Shown piece by piece: positions 48,132 through 56,628 of a stretch of 64,000 bases of DNA. Both the position numbers and the translations under genes were made by a program. Source of the DNA: a virus; the IMG/VR virus record IMGVR_UViG_3300044612_003086, positions 1 to 64,000 of that record; one strand, given 5' to 3'. A model generated the notes under the pieces. It did no database searches, had not been told where the DNA came from, and worked only from the letters and a program-made list of their open reading frames with translations. Every line of letters begins with the position of its first letter. The stretch's first letter is position 1.

Positions 48132-48419
48132 TTATTTAAAAAGCTTTCGCAAGAAGCTCTTTAGCCAATTTTTTGCCTTAGTTGTATCGACTTCAACCTT
48201 GTCTGGAACTGACTGTTCAATTTTTTCTTCAATGGCATCCCATGCCTTCATGAATTCATCTGTGTCAGCAAGATACGAGGAGGCAGAATCCTTTATCTTG
48301 ACTGCAGCTTTCGATGCTGACGTCTTTTTCGCCGCAGGCTTTTTGGCTGCTGGCTTTTTCTTGGCCGGAGCCTTCTTAGCTGCGGCTTTTTTTGCTGTTG
48401 GTTTTTTGTTCGTTGTCAT
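48132..48419 (-). CDS. Protein with histone H1-like N-terminus
   Basis: 95 residues. First 45 are KKAAAKK/KKPAAKK-type repeats; the rest is a helical domain ending in a basic WLKSFLRKLFK. Unlike 21899-22177 it has a folded part, so it may tether DNA to a partner. Confidence 0.7.
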   Translation of the reverse strand: MTTNKKPTAKKAAAKKAPAKKKPAAKKPAAKKTSASKAAVKIKDSASSYLADTDEFMKAWDAIEEKIEQSVPDKVEVDTTKAKNWLKSFLRKLFK

Positions 48420-48521
48420 GGAACAGACTCTAGTGCATAAATCGAGTCCGCGGTGAAAGGGGTATTTTATTCAAAAAACATATTTACGGTTCAACTTTTT
48501 AATAATGATTAGTATTTCGAT

Positions 48522-49160
48522 GTGGAGCAATACGTTGACGATTTCGGCAAGATGGCCTTAGCCCTGACGTCGGCCCAGTTGGCTAAAGATGTTGCCATTT
48601 CCGAGCACGGAATCGGAGAGGACGTGGCTACACACTTTCTTGGATGGTCTCCAAAGTACTTAATGCTTATTGCCCAGATGAAGCAGTCTGTCACCAATCT
48701 CCCACACGAAATAAAATTTGAAAAGTGTAAAGAATTATGCGAGTTAATGCGAAAATACTGGGGTATTGCGTCGCTGACGATGGTGGCTGAGGGGTACTGC
48801 TCCTACGACGCAGCACAGACCAAAGGGTCCAGTCTTGCAGCCGCATTCGTGGACAGGGACAACTCTGTGTCTGAGTGCATAACGATAAGCCATGCCTCTA
48901 TTGACGATTCAGACTCGGTAACGCCGGTTTCGATGGTCGCCGCACCATATTCCGTTTCAATAGGTAAAAAAGTTGATTGGGCAGAAATGCTCTTTTACCC
49001 AGAAAAAGCAGACAAATACCTAAAACAGGCGAAATATCCGCAGATGATAAGAAATTCGTTAATGGGGAACGTGGTCGATGAAGTGAGCCAGGGGCAAATC
49101 ATGCGGGTTAGGGATGAAATAGACGAACTTGGCTTTTTAATTCAAGATTTTACTGTTTAA
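48522..49160 (+). CDS. Hypothetical protein
   Basis: 212 residues with a GTG start at 48522 (ATG 48552 is the alternative). N-terminal helical repeat (ALTSAQLAKDVAISEHGIGEDVATHFLGW) suggests an HTH-like fold. Function unknown. First gene of the plus-strand block 48.5-54.7 kb. Confidence 0.55.
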   Translation: MEQYVDDFGKMALALTSAQLAKDVAISEHGIGEDVATHFLGWSPKYLMLIAQMKQSVTNLPHEIKFEKCKELCELMRKYWGIASLTMVAEGYCSYDAAQTKGSSLAAAFVDRDNSVSECITISHASIDDSDSVTPVSMVAAPYSVSIGKKVDWAEMLFYPEKADKYLKQAKYPQMIRNSLMGNVVDEVSQGQIMRVRDEIDELGFLIQDFTV

Positions 49161-49168
49161 ATATTAGG

Positions 49169-49174
49169 TATAAT
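49169..49174 (+). promoter_or_regulatory. -10 element for a leaderless start
   Basis: TATAAT, 8 bp before ATG 49183, without a Shine-Dalgarno between; transcription would begin at or within two bases of the start codon. Confidence 0.6.
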
Positions 49175-49182
49175 TAAATATT

Positions 49183-49512
49183 ATGGGAGCTTTTTACGAT
49201 AGTCCTGCATTTGGAGACGGCTCCAAGGGGGAAGTAGAAATAATTGCAGGCGTAAAGATTCACCGAGCGAGCCGTCAACCATGCCCAGTTTGTGGTCATC
49301 CGACCGGTGATTGTAGTGGAGAATCTGGGCCACCAAAAACTATTTTTGGTTACAACACGAATTCATCACTAGATGACAATTTGACTTTTTATGTTGAAGA
49401 AGATTATGTTGAGGAACACGAAATAGCACCAGGCGTTACAACGAAAACAATAATTTATCGAGCTGGACAACACATTCCATTAAATACAGCAAAAGAGCTC
49501 GGACTAATTTAA
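49183..49512 (+). CDS. Hypothetical protein with CPVCGHPTGDC motif
   Basis: 109 residues; CPVCGHPTGDC near residue 33 is a likely zinc knuckle, the rest is beta-rich and acidic. Precedes nrdJ by about 100 bp. Function unknown. Confidence 0.65.
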   Translation: MGAFYDSPAFGDGSKGEVEIIAGVKIHRASRQPCPVCGHPTGDCSGESGPPKTIFGYNTNSSLDDNLTFYVEEDYVEEHEIAPGVTTKTIIYRAGQHIPLNTAKELGLI

Positions 49513-49610
49513 TTTTTTCCACGACGCTGGACCATTTCAGTATTTTTTTTTCGGCTACACTCTTTTCTCTTATACGCTCACCGCACCACACAGTAAGGAA
49601 TTAAATTAAA

Positions 49611-51539
49611 ATGTCTATTCTTGACCCATCTTTCATCGCAAGTTACGCAGATAAAAAAACACCATGGGGTTTCGGTGGTTTGGGCGAGGTTGTATACCTG
49701 CGCACATACAGCCGCCCAGTCGATGGAACTGGTCGCAATGAGACGTGGACCGAAACAATTACCCGCGCAATTAATGGCGCAATTGAAATTGGCGTTCCAT
49801 TTACGCCAGAGGAAGCAGAAAAGCTTTTTGACCACATGTTCAACCTGCGTTGCTCGCTTTCTGGGCGTGCTCTTTGGCAACTTGGCACACCGCTTGTCAA
49901 GAAGTTCAATGCAACTTCTTTGAATAATTGTTACTTCACAAATATTGAATCGATTGAAGATTTTGAATTGCTGTTTGAATACCTGATGCTGGGTGGCGGC
50001 GTTGGATTCTCGGTAGAGCGCTCGAAGATTCACGAGCTACCAAAAGTTAAGCCAGGCGTCGTCATCACTCACGAGCGGTCAAATGACGCAGACATTATCG
50101 TTCCTGACTCTCGTCAAGGATGGAAGCGACTCCTTCATGCAGTTCTTAAGTCATACTTTGATACTGGCAAGTCTTTTTCATACTCGACAATTTTAATTCG
50201 TGAATATGGCGCGCCATTGAAGACGTTCGGCGGTACCGCATCTGGTCCAGGCGCATTAATTGACGGAGTTGCCGACATATGCAAGGTAATGCAGAATCGC
50301 GAGGGCAAGAAGCTTCGTTCAATTGACGTGCTCGACATTTGCAACATCATTGGTCGCATCGTTGTTTCTGGTTCATCACGTCGTTCAGCACAGATTGCAA
50401 TTGGTGACCCAGACGACGTTCTGTTTATTCGAGCAAAGAACTGGTCAACTGGCAGCGTTCCAGCGTGGCGTGCTAACTCCAACAACTCCATCTATGCAGA
50501 TGCGTACGAAGAAATCATGACAGAACTCTGGAAGGGTTACGACGGCTCAGGCGAGCCATACGGTCTTGTTAATCGCAAGCTTGCAAGGAATTATGGCCGA
50601 CTAGGCGAAAGAATGGTCGACAATAGCATTGAGGGCTTCAATCCGTGTGCGGAAATTGCCCTCGCAGATGGCGAGTCATGCAATCTAGCCACAATATTTT
50701 TGCCAAATGTCGAATCACTTGAACAGCTAAAAGAAATATCAATGTTGCTATACAAGGTGCAGAAACAGATAACCAGGCTTGACTACCCATACGCAAAGAC
50801 AACCGAGATTGTTCGCAAGAACGCAAGACTCGGCCAGAGCGTCACTGGAATCTTGCAGGTGGAGCAGGAAAAGATTGAGTGGCTTGATAAGGCGTATATA
50901 AATCTCCGTGAATTTGATAAAAAGTACTCGGCAGAAAATAATTGGCCAGAATCGGTTCGCCTTACAACAGTTCAGCCATCTGGTACCTTGGCGCTGCTCC
51001 CAGGCAACACGCCTGGTATACATCCAGGATTTGCGCAGTACTACATCCGACGTGTGCGCTTTGGTTCATCAGACCCATTGGTCGATGGTTGCCGTAAGCG
51101 CGGTTATAAAGTTCAGTGGGATATCGGAATTGACGGTCGCGAAGACCACACTAAATATGTGGTTGATTTTCCGTGCGAATCGCCAGAGGGCGCAGTTCTT
51201 GCCGCAAGCATGACAGCAGTTGAGCAGCTTGAATGGGTGAAGAAGATGCAAACCGTATGGGCAGACAACGCTGTGTCCGTAACCGTCTACTATCGCAAGG
51301 AAGAGCTCGATTCAATCAAAGAATGGTTATCCAAGAACTACGACAAGGGCGTCAAATCGGTGTCGTTTCTTTTGCACAGCGACCACAACTTCCCGCTTCC
51401 GCCATACGAAGAAATCACCAAAGAGGAATACCAAAAACTGATATCAAAAATAGATTTTTCAATTCCTTTGGTGCAAAATTCCTTTGACGGACTGCTTGCG
51501 CTTGATGATTGTGCTACTGGTGCTTGTCCTGTAAAGTAA
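49611..51539 (+). CDS. nrdJ: Class II (adenosylcobalamin-dependent) ribonucleotide reductase
   Basis: 642 residues. Ten-stranded barrel landmarks: LNNCYF near 105 (N-terminal redox Cys), GGGVGFSVERS, RRSAQIAIGDP, NPCAEIAL near 345 (finger-loop Cys), PSGTLALLPGNTPG, and a C-terminal CATGACPVK redox pair. Length and motifs fit the monomeric B12-dependent type. Makes deoxyribonucleotides without oxygen dependence; the encoded thioredoxin can reduce its Cys tail. Confidence 0.92.
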   Translation: MSILDPSFIASYADKKTPWGFGGLGEVVYLRTYSRPVDGTGRNETWTETITRAINGAIEIGVPFTPEEAEKLFDHMFNLRCSLSGRALWQLGTPLVKKFNATSLNNCYFTNIESIEDFELLFEYLMLGGGVGFSVERSKIHELPKVKPGVVITHERSNDADIIVPDSRQGWKRLLHAVLKSYFDTGKSFSYSTILIREYGAPLKTFGGTASGPGALIDGVADICKVMQNREGKKLRSIDVLDICNIIGRIVVSGSSRRSAQIAIGDPDDVLFIRAKNWSTGSVPAWRANSNNSIYADAYEEIMTELWKGYDGSGEPYGLVNRKLARNYGRLGERMVDNSIEGFNPCAEIALADGESCNLATIFLPNVESLEQLKEISMLLYKVQKQITRLDYPYAKTTEIVRKNARLGQSVTGILQVEQEKIEWLDKAYINLREFDKKYSAENNWPESVRLTTVQPSGTLALLPGNTPGIHPGFAQYYIRRVRFGSSDPLVDGCRKRGYKVQWDIGIDGREDHTKYVVDFPCESPEGAVLAASMTAVEQLEWVKKMQTVWADNAVSVTVYYRKEELDSIKEWLSKNYDKGVKSVSFLLHSDHNFPLPPYEEITKEEYQKLISKIDFSIPLVQNSFDGLLALDDCATGACPVK

Positions 51540-51551
51540 TAGGCCACGCAG

Positions 51552-51628
51552 GCGTTGGTAGCTCAATCGGATAGAGCAACAGACTTCTAATCTGTAGGTT
51601 GTAGGTTCGAGTCCTACCCGACGCGCCA
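51552..51628 (+). tRNA. tRNA-Arg(TCT)
   Basis: Complete cloverleaf, anticodon loop CTTCTAA, T-loop TTCGAGT, discriminator G and an encoded CCA (51626-51628). Confidence 0.92.
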
Positions 51629-51655
51629 TCAAACACATCAATCATGGAGGCTGCA

Positions 51656-52342
51656 ATGGAAGTGAAAGAAAGAAAAATTGATGAGTTTGGGTTTGTGCGT
51701 CTAGACGCACATATGGCCGACGATATGTCGGTTGTCAATGCAGCACGTGTATCTTTTGCACGACACCAAGAGGAGCTTGATGAAGCAGCAAAAGGATTGA
51801 TAAATTTCTTAATGCGCGAAAGACATGGCACTCCTTTTGAGCACAATGCATTTAGATTCCATATTAAGTGTCCAATATTTGTTGCTAGGGAATGGTTTAG
51901 GCACAGAATAGGTTCATTTAATGAATTTTCAGCTCGATACAGTATGGTCAACGATGAGTTTTTCGTTCCTGCAGAGCACGATGTGAGAACTCAGGTTGGA
52001 AAACCGGGCGCATACCACTTTGACCCCGTTGAAAAAGATGTCGCCGATAGAACTATTGAAAGAATTAAAAATATAAACGAAATGGCGTACGGCACCTACA
52101 AGGAATTGATTAATGACGGCGTTGCAAAAGAGCTTGCACGAACAGTTTTGCCAATGGGAATGTACACACAGTTTTATTGGACGGTAAATGCTCGCTCGTT
52201 AATGAATTTTTTATCTCTTCGTCTAGACAAGTCTGCACAGGTGGACATTCGCCGATATGCAACATGTGTTGAAATTGTTTTGGCTCAAACTATGCCTGTC
52301 ACGTATAAGGCATGGGTTGAAAATGGAATGGTATGTCCATAG
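51656..52342 (+). CDS. thyX: Flavin-dependent thymidylate synthase
   Basis: 228 residues from ATG 51656, preceded by ATGGAGGCTGCA, where GGAGG serves as ribosome-binding site. The ThyX signature RHR-x2-S-x4-S-x-R is at 82-94 (RHRIGSFNEFSAR). Converts dUMP to dTMP with FAD and methylenetetrahydrofolate. Placed with nrdJ in a nucleotide-supply block. Confidence 0.95.
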   Translation: MEVKERKIDEFGFVRLDAHMADDMSVVNAARVSFARHQEELDEAAKGLINFLMRERHGTPFEHNAFRFHIKCPIFVAREWFRHRIGSFNEFSARYSMVNDEFFVPAEHDVRTQVGKPGAYHFDPVEKDVADRTIERIKNINEMAYGTYKELINDGVAKELARTVLPMGMYTQFYWTVNARSLMNFLSLRLDKSAQVDIRRYATCVEIVLAQTMPVTYKAWVENGMVCP

Positions 52343-52374
52343 TTGATTGAAGGTGTAAAAATTAACCATATTTT

Positions 52375-52450
52375 TGGCGAGTAGCTCAGTTGGCAGAGCA
52401 AGGGACTGTTAATCCCTGGGTCGTAGGTTCGAGCCCTACCTCGCCAGCCA
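52375..52450 (+). tRNA. tRNA-Asn(GTT)
   Basis: Acceptor TGGCGAG/CTCGCCA, anticodon loop CTGTTAA, T-loop TTCGAGC, discriminator G, encoded CCA (52448-52450). Confidence 0.92.
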
Positions 52451-52513
52451 TTATGTGGATTATTTAATTGTTTCCGATAGGGTACATCTAAACCACAAAT
52501 TTAAAGGAAAATC

Positions 52514-53290
52514 ATGAGAAACATGAAGAAGATAGTTGTAGTTGCCGCCCTTTTGTTTGCAACGCTCGGCTCTAGTGAGGCAACCGCTCAAGATTGCGGC
52601 GAATACACAGAAGCTCCATCATCATTGGCCCCCTCAATGATTACGATTATTGATACAGAAGTTGGAACCGATGCATATCAACGATTGGTTGCTTACAGTA
52701 ATGGTGGGCACAAGGCTCTGGGAATGGCGATTGCTGGTTTCTATAACTACCTTGATAAGTGCCAGTACGTAGGCATTGGCATCGGAGACGGAAGTGGTGG
52801 TAATGGCTTTCGCCCGAATTACACACTAGCTATTTGGTACGAAGGTATTGATTTGTCCGTGGCTCGTTCTGCTATTTACTCCCTTATTGGAGCCAGCGCG
52901 AATCCAGTTGTGAGTAATGGTGATTGCAATATCTCATGTGACGGAACGACTGGTCGTCAGTTTGATGGCACCATTGCTACTTCCACCACTACGACGAACA
53001 TTCCCGAGACGACCACCACTACGACGACAATTATTCCGCAAGTTATTGTGCCCGTTGCTCCTCCAAGGCCAGCAGAAGAATTAGATGTTGCTCCAGTTGA
53101 AGTACCAACAGTCCCAAGTGAAGCACCAGTAATCGTTGAAACAACGACAACCACCTCCCTTGCTTCCATGCAAGTAATTGAGTCTGTTTCATTGAGTGTT
53201 GCTACTGCAAACAAGGAAGTTGCCAGCAATAAGAAGACTTTGCCCCCTAAGAAGAAGGCAAAGAAGGTGGTTGTTCAGCGCCGAAAATAA
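52514..53290 (+). CDS. Secreted protein with Thr-rich linkers
   Basis: 258 residues. Signal peptide 1-26 (KKIVVVAALLFATLGSSEATA). Residues 27-150 form a Cys-containing domain; then two Thr tracts (about 156-172 and 213-218), Pro/Val-rich linker, and a strongly basic C-terminus. Thr-tract secreted proteins are frequent in Acidimicrobiia; a surface or virion role is possible. AAAGGAAAATC precedes the ATG. Confidence 0.65.
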   Translation: MRNMKKIVVVAALLFATLGSSEATAQDCGEYTEAPSSLAPSMITIIDTEVGTDAYQRLVAYSNGGHKALGMAIAGFYNYLDKCQYVGIGIGDGSGGNGFRPNYTLAIWYEGIDLSVARSAIYSLIGASANPVVSNGDCNISCDGTTGRQFDGTIATSTTTTNIPETTTTTTTIIPQVIVPVAPPRPAEELDVAPVEVPTVPSEAPVIVETTTTTSLASMQVIESVSLSVATANKEVASNKKTLPPKKKAKKVVVQRRK

Positions 53291-53300
53291 CATAGGCGTC

Positions 53301-53390
53301 GGAGCGGTGGCAGAGAGGCTTATTGCACCTGTCTTGAAAACAGGAGTCCGTTTGCGCGGACCGGGGGTTCAAATCCCTCCCGCTCCTCCA
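53301..53390 (+). tRNA. tRNA-Ser(TGA)
   Basis: Class II tRNA, 87 bases plus CCA; acceptor GGAGCGG/CCGCTCC, anticodon loop CTTGAAA, long variable arm GTCCG/CGGAC, encoded CCA. Confidence 0.92.
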
Positions 53391-53396
53391 TATCCA

Positions 53397-53469
53397 GTCT
53401 GGGTAGCCCAATGGCAGAGGCACGGCGCTTAGGACGCCGCCAGTGAGAGTTCGAGTCTCTCTCCAGACA
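53397..53469 (+). tRNA. tRNA with TAG anticodon (Leu CUA) and short variable arm
   Basis: Acceptor GTCTGGG/TCCAGAC, anticodon stem CGGCG/CGCCG with loop CTTAGGA, T-loop TTCGAGT. The anticodon reads CUA (Leu), but the variable region is only about 5 bases whereas Leu tRNAs normally are class II. Confidence 0.75.
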
Positions 53470-53486
53470 CTATATTTTTAAGGGCT

Positions 53487-53558
53487 GCCCTTGTAGCTCA
53501 GTGGTAGAGCACCTCACTTGTAATGAGGTGGCCGTGGGTTCGACTCCCACCGAGGGCT
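53487..53558 (+). tRNA. tRNA-Thr(TGT)
   Basis: Acceptor GCCCTTG/CGAGGGC, anticodon loop CTTGTAA, T-loop TTCGACT; no encoded CCA. Confidence 0.92.
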
Positions 53559-53581
53559 CTACTTTTTGCTAGGTTCTATTT

Positions 53582-54364
53582 ATGTCCGTAAAAATCATCA
53601 AAAATGTCGATATCGGCAATATTCCGCCTACCCCGGCGATTCCGATTATTGATGATGCTCGGACCCCGGAAGCCACATCCAACCTTATTGAAATCGCTGG
53701 ATTCCACGGATATCCAGTAAGTTACCGACAAGAACAGGGTGGGCGACTGATTCAGAATATTGTCCCTGTGCATAAAAACGAAAACCAACAAATATCTACG
53801 TCGTCAAAAGTTGAATTATATCTTCATACCGAGACGGCTTTTCACCCGTATAAGCCAACACATGTAATTTTGATGTGTTTACGCGGCGACGAAACAGCAC
53901 TGACAACATACTCCTCCCTTGACGACATAGTCTCCGAGCTTTCTGAAGAGCAGATAAATGTTCTCCGAACTCCAAACTTCACAACTTCATTGGATGACAG
54001 CTTCATGATGGATGGGGAACCGGATTTTACTCTCGGAATAACTCCTCTTTCTCGCGACAAAGCCGGCCATGATGTATTCACATTTGATTGGGCGTTAATG
54101 AGAGGTAAGACCACAGAAGCGCAATCGACTCTTTCCGCTGTTCGTGATGCAATATCAAAGACCACAAAAGAAGTGGCGCTCAAGTCTGGTGAAGTTATGG
54201 TTATAGACAACAGAGTTGCTGTACATGGCAGAAAGCCGTTTCAACCAAAATATGATGGGAGCGATAGGTGGGTGAAGCGAATCCTAACCATAGATAGACT
54301 TCCGCCAAGAAAATACATGGACGAACATGTAATTGATTTCGATTTTGAAGAGGAGGCGATGTGA
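53582..54364 (+). CDS. Fe(II)/2-oxoglutarate dioxygenase, AsnO/VioC-like
   Basis: 260 residues. LYLHTETAFHPYKP carries the H82-x-E84 iron ligands in the form used by amino-acid beta-hydroxylases of the clavaminate synthase/AsnO/VioC group; the distal His and Arg are in VAVHGRKPF (about 213-217) and the following RWVKR. TSL and CLRGD motifs fit too. Substrate unknown: a free amino acid, peptide or modified nucleotide precursor is possible. Starts right after tRNA-Thr. Confidence 0.75.
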   Translation: MSVKIIKNVDIGNIPPTPAIPIIDDARTPEATSNLIEIAGFHGYPVSYRQEQGGRLIQNIVPVHKNENQQISTSSKVELYLHTETAFHPYKPTHVILMCLRGDETALTTYSSLDDIVSELSEEQINVLRTPNFTTSLDDSFMMDGEPDFTLGITPLSRDKAGHDVFTFDWALMRGKTTEAQSTLSAVRDAISKTTKEVALKSGEVMVIDNRVAVHGRKPFQPKYDGSDRWVKRILTIDRLPPRKYMDEHVIDFDFEEEAM

Positions 54365-54450
54365 GCCTTAAAGAAATAGGTCTCTCCGAAGATTTCGATT
54401 TTTTGCGCACACGTTTTTCAGCATGGACCAGAAGACTACGGGTTTATTAG
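54361..54450 (+). CDS. Possible 29-residue peptide coupled to the dioxygenase
   Basis: GTG at 54361 overlaps the dioxygenase TGA and is preceded by AGGAGGCGAT, a strong ribosome-binding site. Product SLKEIGLSEDFDFLRTRFSA... helical. Could be real or a by-product of an EEE-coding stretch. Confidence 0.4.
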   Translation: MSLKEIGLSEDFDFLRTRFSAWTRRLRVY

Positions 54451-54725
54451 TGCATCCACAATATACCACTAGCATGTATCCAATAACGATAAGGCAATCT
54501 CGTTATGGTGGGACATATGAGGGCGGCGAGTGGTATGCGTATCACGGAGACATAGAGCTCGCACAGGGGTATTACGACTACATTGACGGCGATGACTGCG
54601 ACGCTCTGGATTTTTGGGATTCGGACGACTCAAAATTTTTTGGTATTGGCGACACGCCGAACCAGGCACTCGAGGATATGTTGGACAGAAATCCAGTTAT
54701 TCGTACATCTCCCGATTGGGAATAG
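54423..54725 (+). CDS. Hypothetical acidic phage protein
   Basis: 100 residues (ATG 54474 would give 83 and a start MYPITIRQSRYGG more like known small phage proteins). Tyr/Asp-rich with ALDFWDSDDSKFFGIGDTP. No ribosome-binding site for either start. Function unknown. Confidence 0.55.
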   Translation: MDQKTTGLLVHPQYTTSMYPITIRQSRYGGTYEGGEWYAYHGDIELAQGYYDYIDGDDCDALDFWDSDDSKFFGIGDTPNQALEDMLDRNPVIRTSPDWE

Positions 54726-54827
54726 ACAGGTCTTTTCTCATTCTGAGAAATGTTTTTAGCATTACCGCGACTATTACCGGAGCAAATACAACTGCAGAAA
54801 CAAACCGGCAGCCCTTCTTGATGTCAA

Positions 54828-55154
54828 TCACCTAAAATCACCACTCCCACTTATCGCCCCACGCTCTTTCCTGTCGGCAAGTTTCGCAAGATTCTCATGA
54901 GCTACATTATCCAGCGTGACATTTAGCTCAAGCGCTAATTGAGAAACATACCAAAGAACATCCCCTAGCTCTGATGCTAATTCAAACCGCTTTTCTTCCG
55001 TCAGGTGTGAATCATAATCACGAATGACTTTCTTTAGTTTTCCCGCTACTTCCCCAGCCTCGGAGCAGAGACCAAGAGCTAAGTATTCGAGTGCTTTGCC
55101 CTTTGGGTAGATTGCAGTAGAGCTGGTTCGATGTTGGTAGTCGTTAAAATCCAT
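54828..55154 (-). CDS. MazG-like nucleotide pyrophosphohydrolase
   Basis: 108 residues. LCSEAGEVAGKLKKV (E-x-x-E) and ELGDVLWYVSQLA (E-x-x-D) are the Mg-binding helix pair of the all-alpha NTP pyrophosphatase fold. Hydrolyses non-canonical or regulatory nucleotides; in phages it supports dNTP supply or lowers ppGpp. Confidence 0.88.
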   Translation of the reverse strand: MDFNDYQHRTSSTAIYPKGKALEYLALGLCSEAGEVAGKLKKVIRDYDSHLTEEKRFELASELGDVLWYVSQLALELNVTLDNVAHENLAKLADRKERGAISGSGDFR

Positions 55155-55221
55155 GATGGGGCCTATCTATTTTTATGATACTTAACTTTGTTGTATTCAT
55201 TTTAGTGATTGCAATGCAATA

Positions 55222-55383
55222 ATGATTGCCATGACAGCACTAATAATACTTGGGTTTTTGGGCATTGTTGCCGGAATATTTCACCTTTTTCTAGTTAGGT
55301 CGGTAGACCAGTACACCGCCTATGGTCAGGGCGGCACATTCCGCGAGTGGAATGAATTCGAGCGACAGAAGCTCAATTTCTAG
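55222..55383 (+). CDS. Single-pass membrane protein (about 50 residues)
   Basis: ATG at 55222 or 55231. Residues 4-22 hydrophobic, then a polar tail with FREWNEFERQKL. Convergent with gene 55385. Function unknown. Confidence 0.5.
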   Translation: MIAMTALIILGFLGIVAGIFHLFLVRSVDQYTAYGQGGTFREWNEFERQKLNF

Positions 55384-55384
55384 A

Positions 55385-55993
55385 CTACTTAACGTATATT
55401 CCAAGTCTTTCCAGCTCTGTGCCCTCATCGCTAATAAACCTATAACCATCTGGCTTTGGGTCTGGCTCGTCTTTCCATACAGGAATCATTGAATTGTTCC
55501 CATATGCAAAGTCCGGATTTTCTCGCAGGTGAATTTCGATTAGTTTGCCGCCAATAAACTCGCAGTTGATTGTTCTGTACTGAAGCGGGATTAACCCTAT
55601 GAACTGCGGCAGAGGGTGCCATTTATCTGTTTTTTCCCATTTGGTGAATCTCTGATAGGGGCGCTCTGAATGCTTTGTCCCAACTGTTTTGAGGATTGGC
55701 TGATATCCCTTGTAGTCGATGCTTAGATGTTCTCCCTCAAAAACCTCACACCAGAACTCGCCTGGATGAAGAAGTTCTGTGGTTTTTTCTTCTATGTATA
55801 TTTTTCTTGCTTTTTCGCCCATACCCTCGATGTTCATCACGGGCTTCACGAAGTACTCACCCGGCTTCGGAACGGGGGTTCCACGTGGGCCACAGATATG
55901 TCCGGAGAGCCTGGAAACAATTAACTTGTCAAATACCCAGAGGTGTTTTGGGTCGCAGTTAAGCCATGCTTTTGCTTCTAGTGATTGCTCCAC
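55385..55993 (-). CDS. Hypothetical conserved phage protein
   Basis: 202 residues. CGPRGTPVPKPGEYFVKPVMNIEGMGEKA and HPGEFWCEVFEGEHLSIDY are a motif set I recall from aquatic phage proteins of unknown function; the charged clusters look enzymatic. GTG start follows the ferredoxin stop by 2 bp. Confidence 0.65.
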   Translation of the reverse strand: MEQSLEAKAWLNCDPKHLWVFDKLIVSRLSGHICGPRGTPVPKPGEYFVKPVMNIEGMGEKARKIYIEEKTTELLHPGEFWCEVFEGEHLSIDYKGYQPILKTVGTKHSERPYQRFTKWEKTDKWHPLPQFIGLIPLQYRTINCEFIGGKLIEIHLRENPDFAYGNNSMIPVWKDEPDPKPDGYRFISDEGTELERLGIYVK

Positions 55994-55995
55994 AT

Positions 55996-56241
55996 TTACG
56001 GCTCAATAAAGATGCACTCACCAGGGCACTCTTCGGCAGCTTCAATTACGTCAGATAGTCTTTCGTCTGCGAAAGAAGCCATTCCTTCCGCTCCTTCCGG
56101 GTTCCCCACAGCGGCCGCATAAATCTTGTCCCCTTCGCGCACATACGCAAGACCGTCTGGCATCATGTGAAAAACATCTGGGGCTATCTCTGCGCATAGT
56201 CCATCTCCAGTACATAGGTCTTGGTCAATCCATACTCTCAT
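55996..56241 (-). CDS. Ferredoxin, [3Fe-4S]/[4Fe-4S] type
   Basis: 81 residues. C10-TGDGLC16 near the N-terminus, then Cys-Pro in EECPGECIF near the C-terminus, the set-up of single-cluster ferredoxins like those serving actinobacterial P450s, with Asp/Gly in place of one Cys. No oxidoreductase partner is seen in the window. Overlaps the upstream gene by 4 bp (ATGA). Confidence 0.85.
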   Translation of the reverse strand: MRVWIDQDLCTGDGLCAEIAPDVFHMMPDGLAYVREGDKIYAAAVGNPEGAEGMASFADERLSDVIEAAEECPGECIFIEP

Positions 56242-56570
56242 TGCGCAGTTTCTTGTCCGCAGTAAATCTTTGCTTCATGGAGAACTTCGAACCACTTCTC
56301 ATCTATGTTCGCGCCGAATTGACTCAGTTCCATGAACAGTCGGTCACCAAGGCCCTTGTCTGACATGTCCTTAAACAATGCAAAGAACTCATGACTCTTC
56401 GTGCTTAGGTGTATATCCTTGCGCGTGAATGGATGTGTAATTCTTATGTGCGCAGCATTAAGCATTGGAGTGCAAATGTTGTATTCAGAGTTTTTTGCAG
56501 TTGTAAATGCAATCTCTTCGCTGTTCTTTTCCTCACGAACAACTTTTTTCTTCGGGGGTGCTCCAGCCAT
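56238..56570 (-). CDS. Hypothetical protein
   Basis: 110 residues; basic N-terminus (PPKKKVVRE), alpha/beta body. Coupled by ATGA to the ferredoxin gene. Function unknown. Confidence 0.6.
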   Translation of the reverse strand: MAGAPPKKKVVREEKNSEEIAFTTAKNSEYNICTPMLNAAHIRITHPFTRKDIHLSTKSHEFFALFKDMSDKGLGDRLFMELSQFGANIDEKWFEVLHEAKIYCGQETAQ

Positions 56571-56628
56571 TACTTATCCTCCGTAATCGGTCCGCCGGTA
56601 ACCCATGCCCGGCATGATGTTTCACTTT

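Noticed and set aside
54469-54669. Minus-strand frame opposite gene 54423
   Set aside because: Shadow of the Tyr/Asp-rich plus-strand gene.
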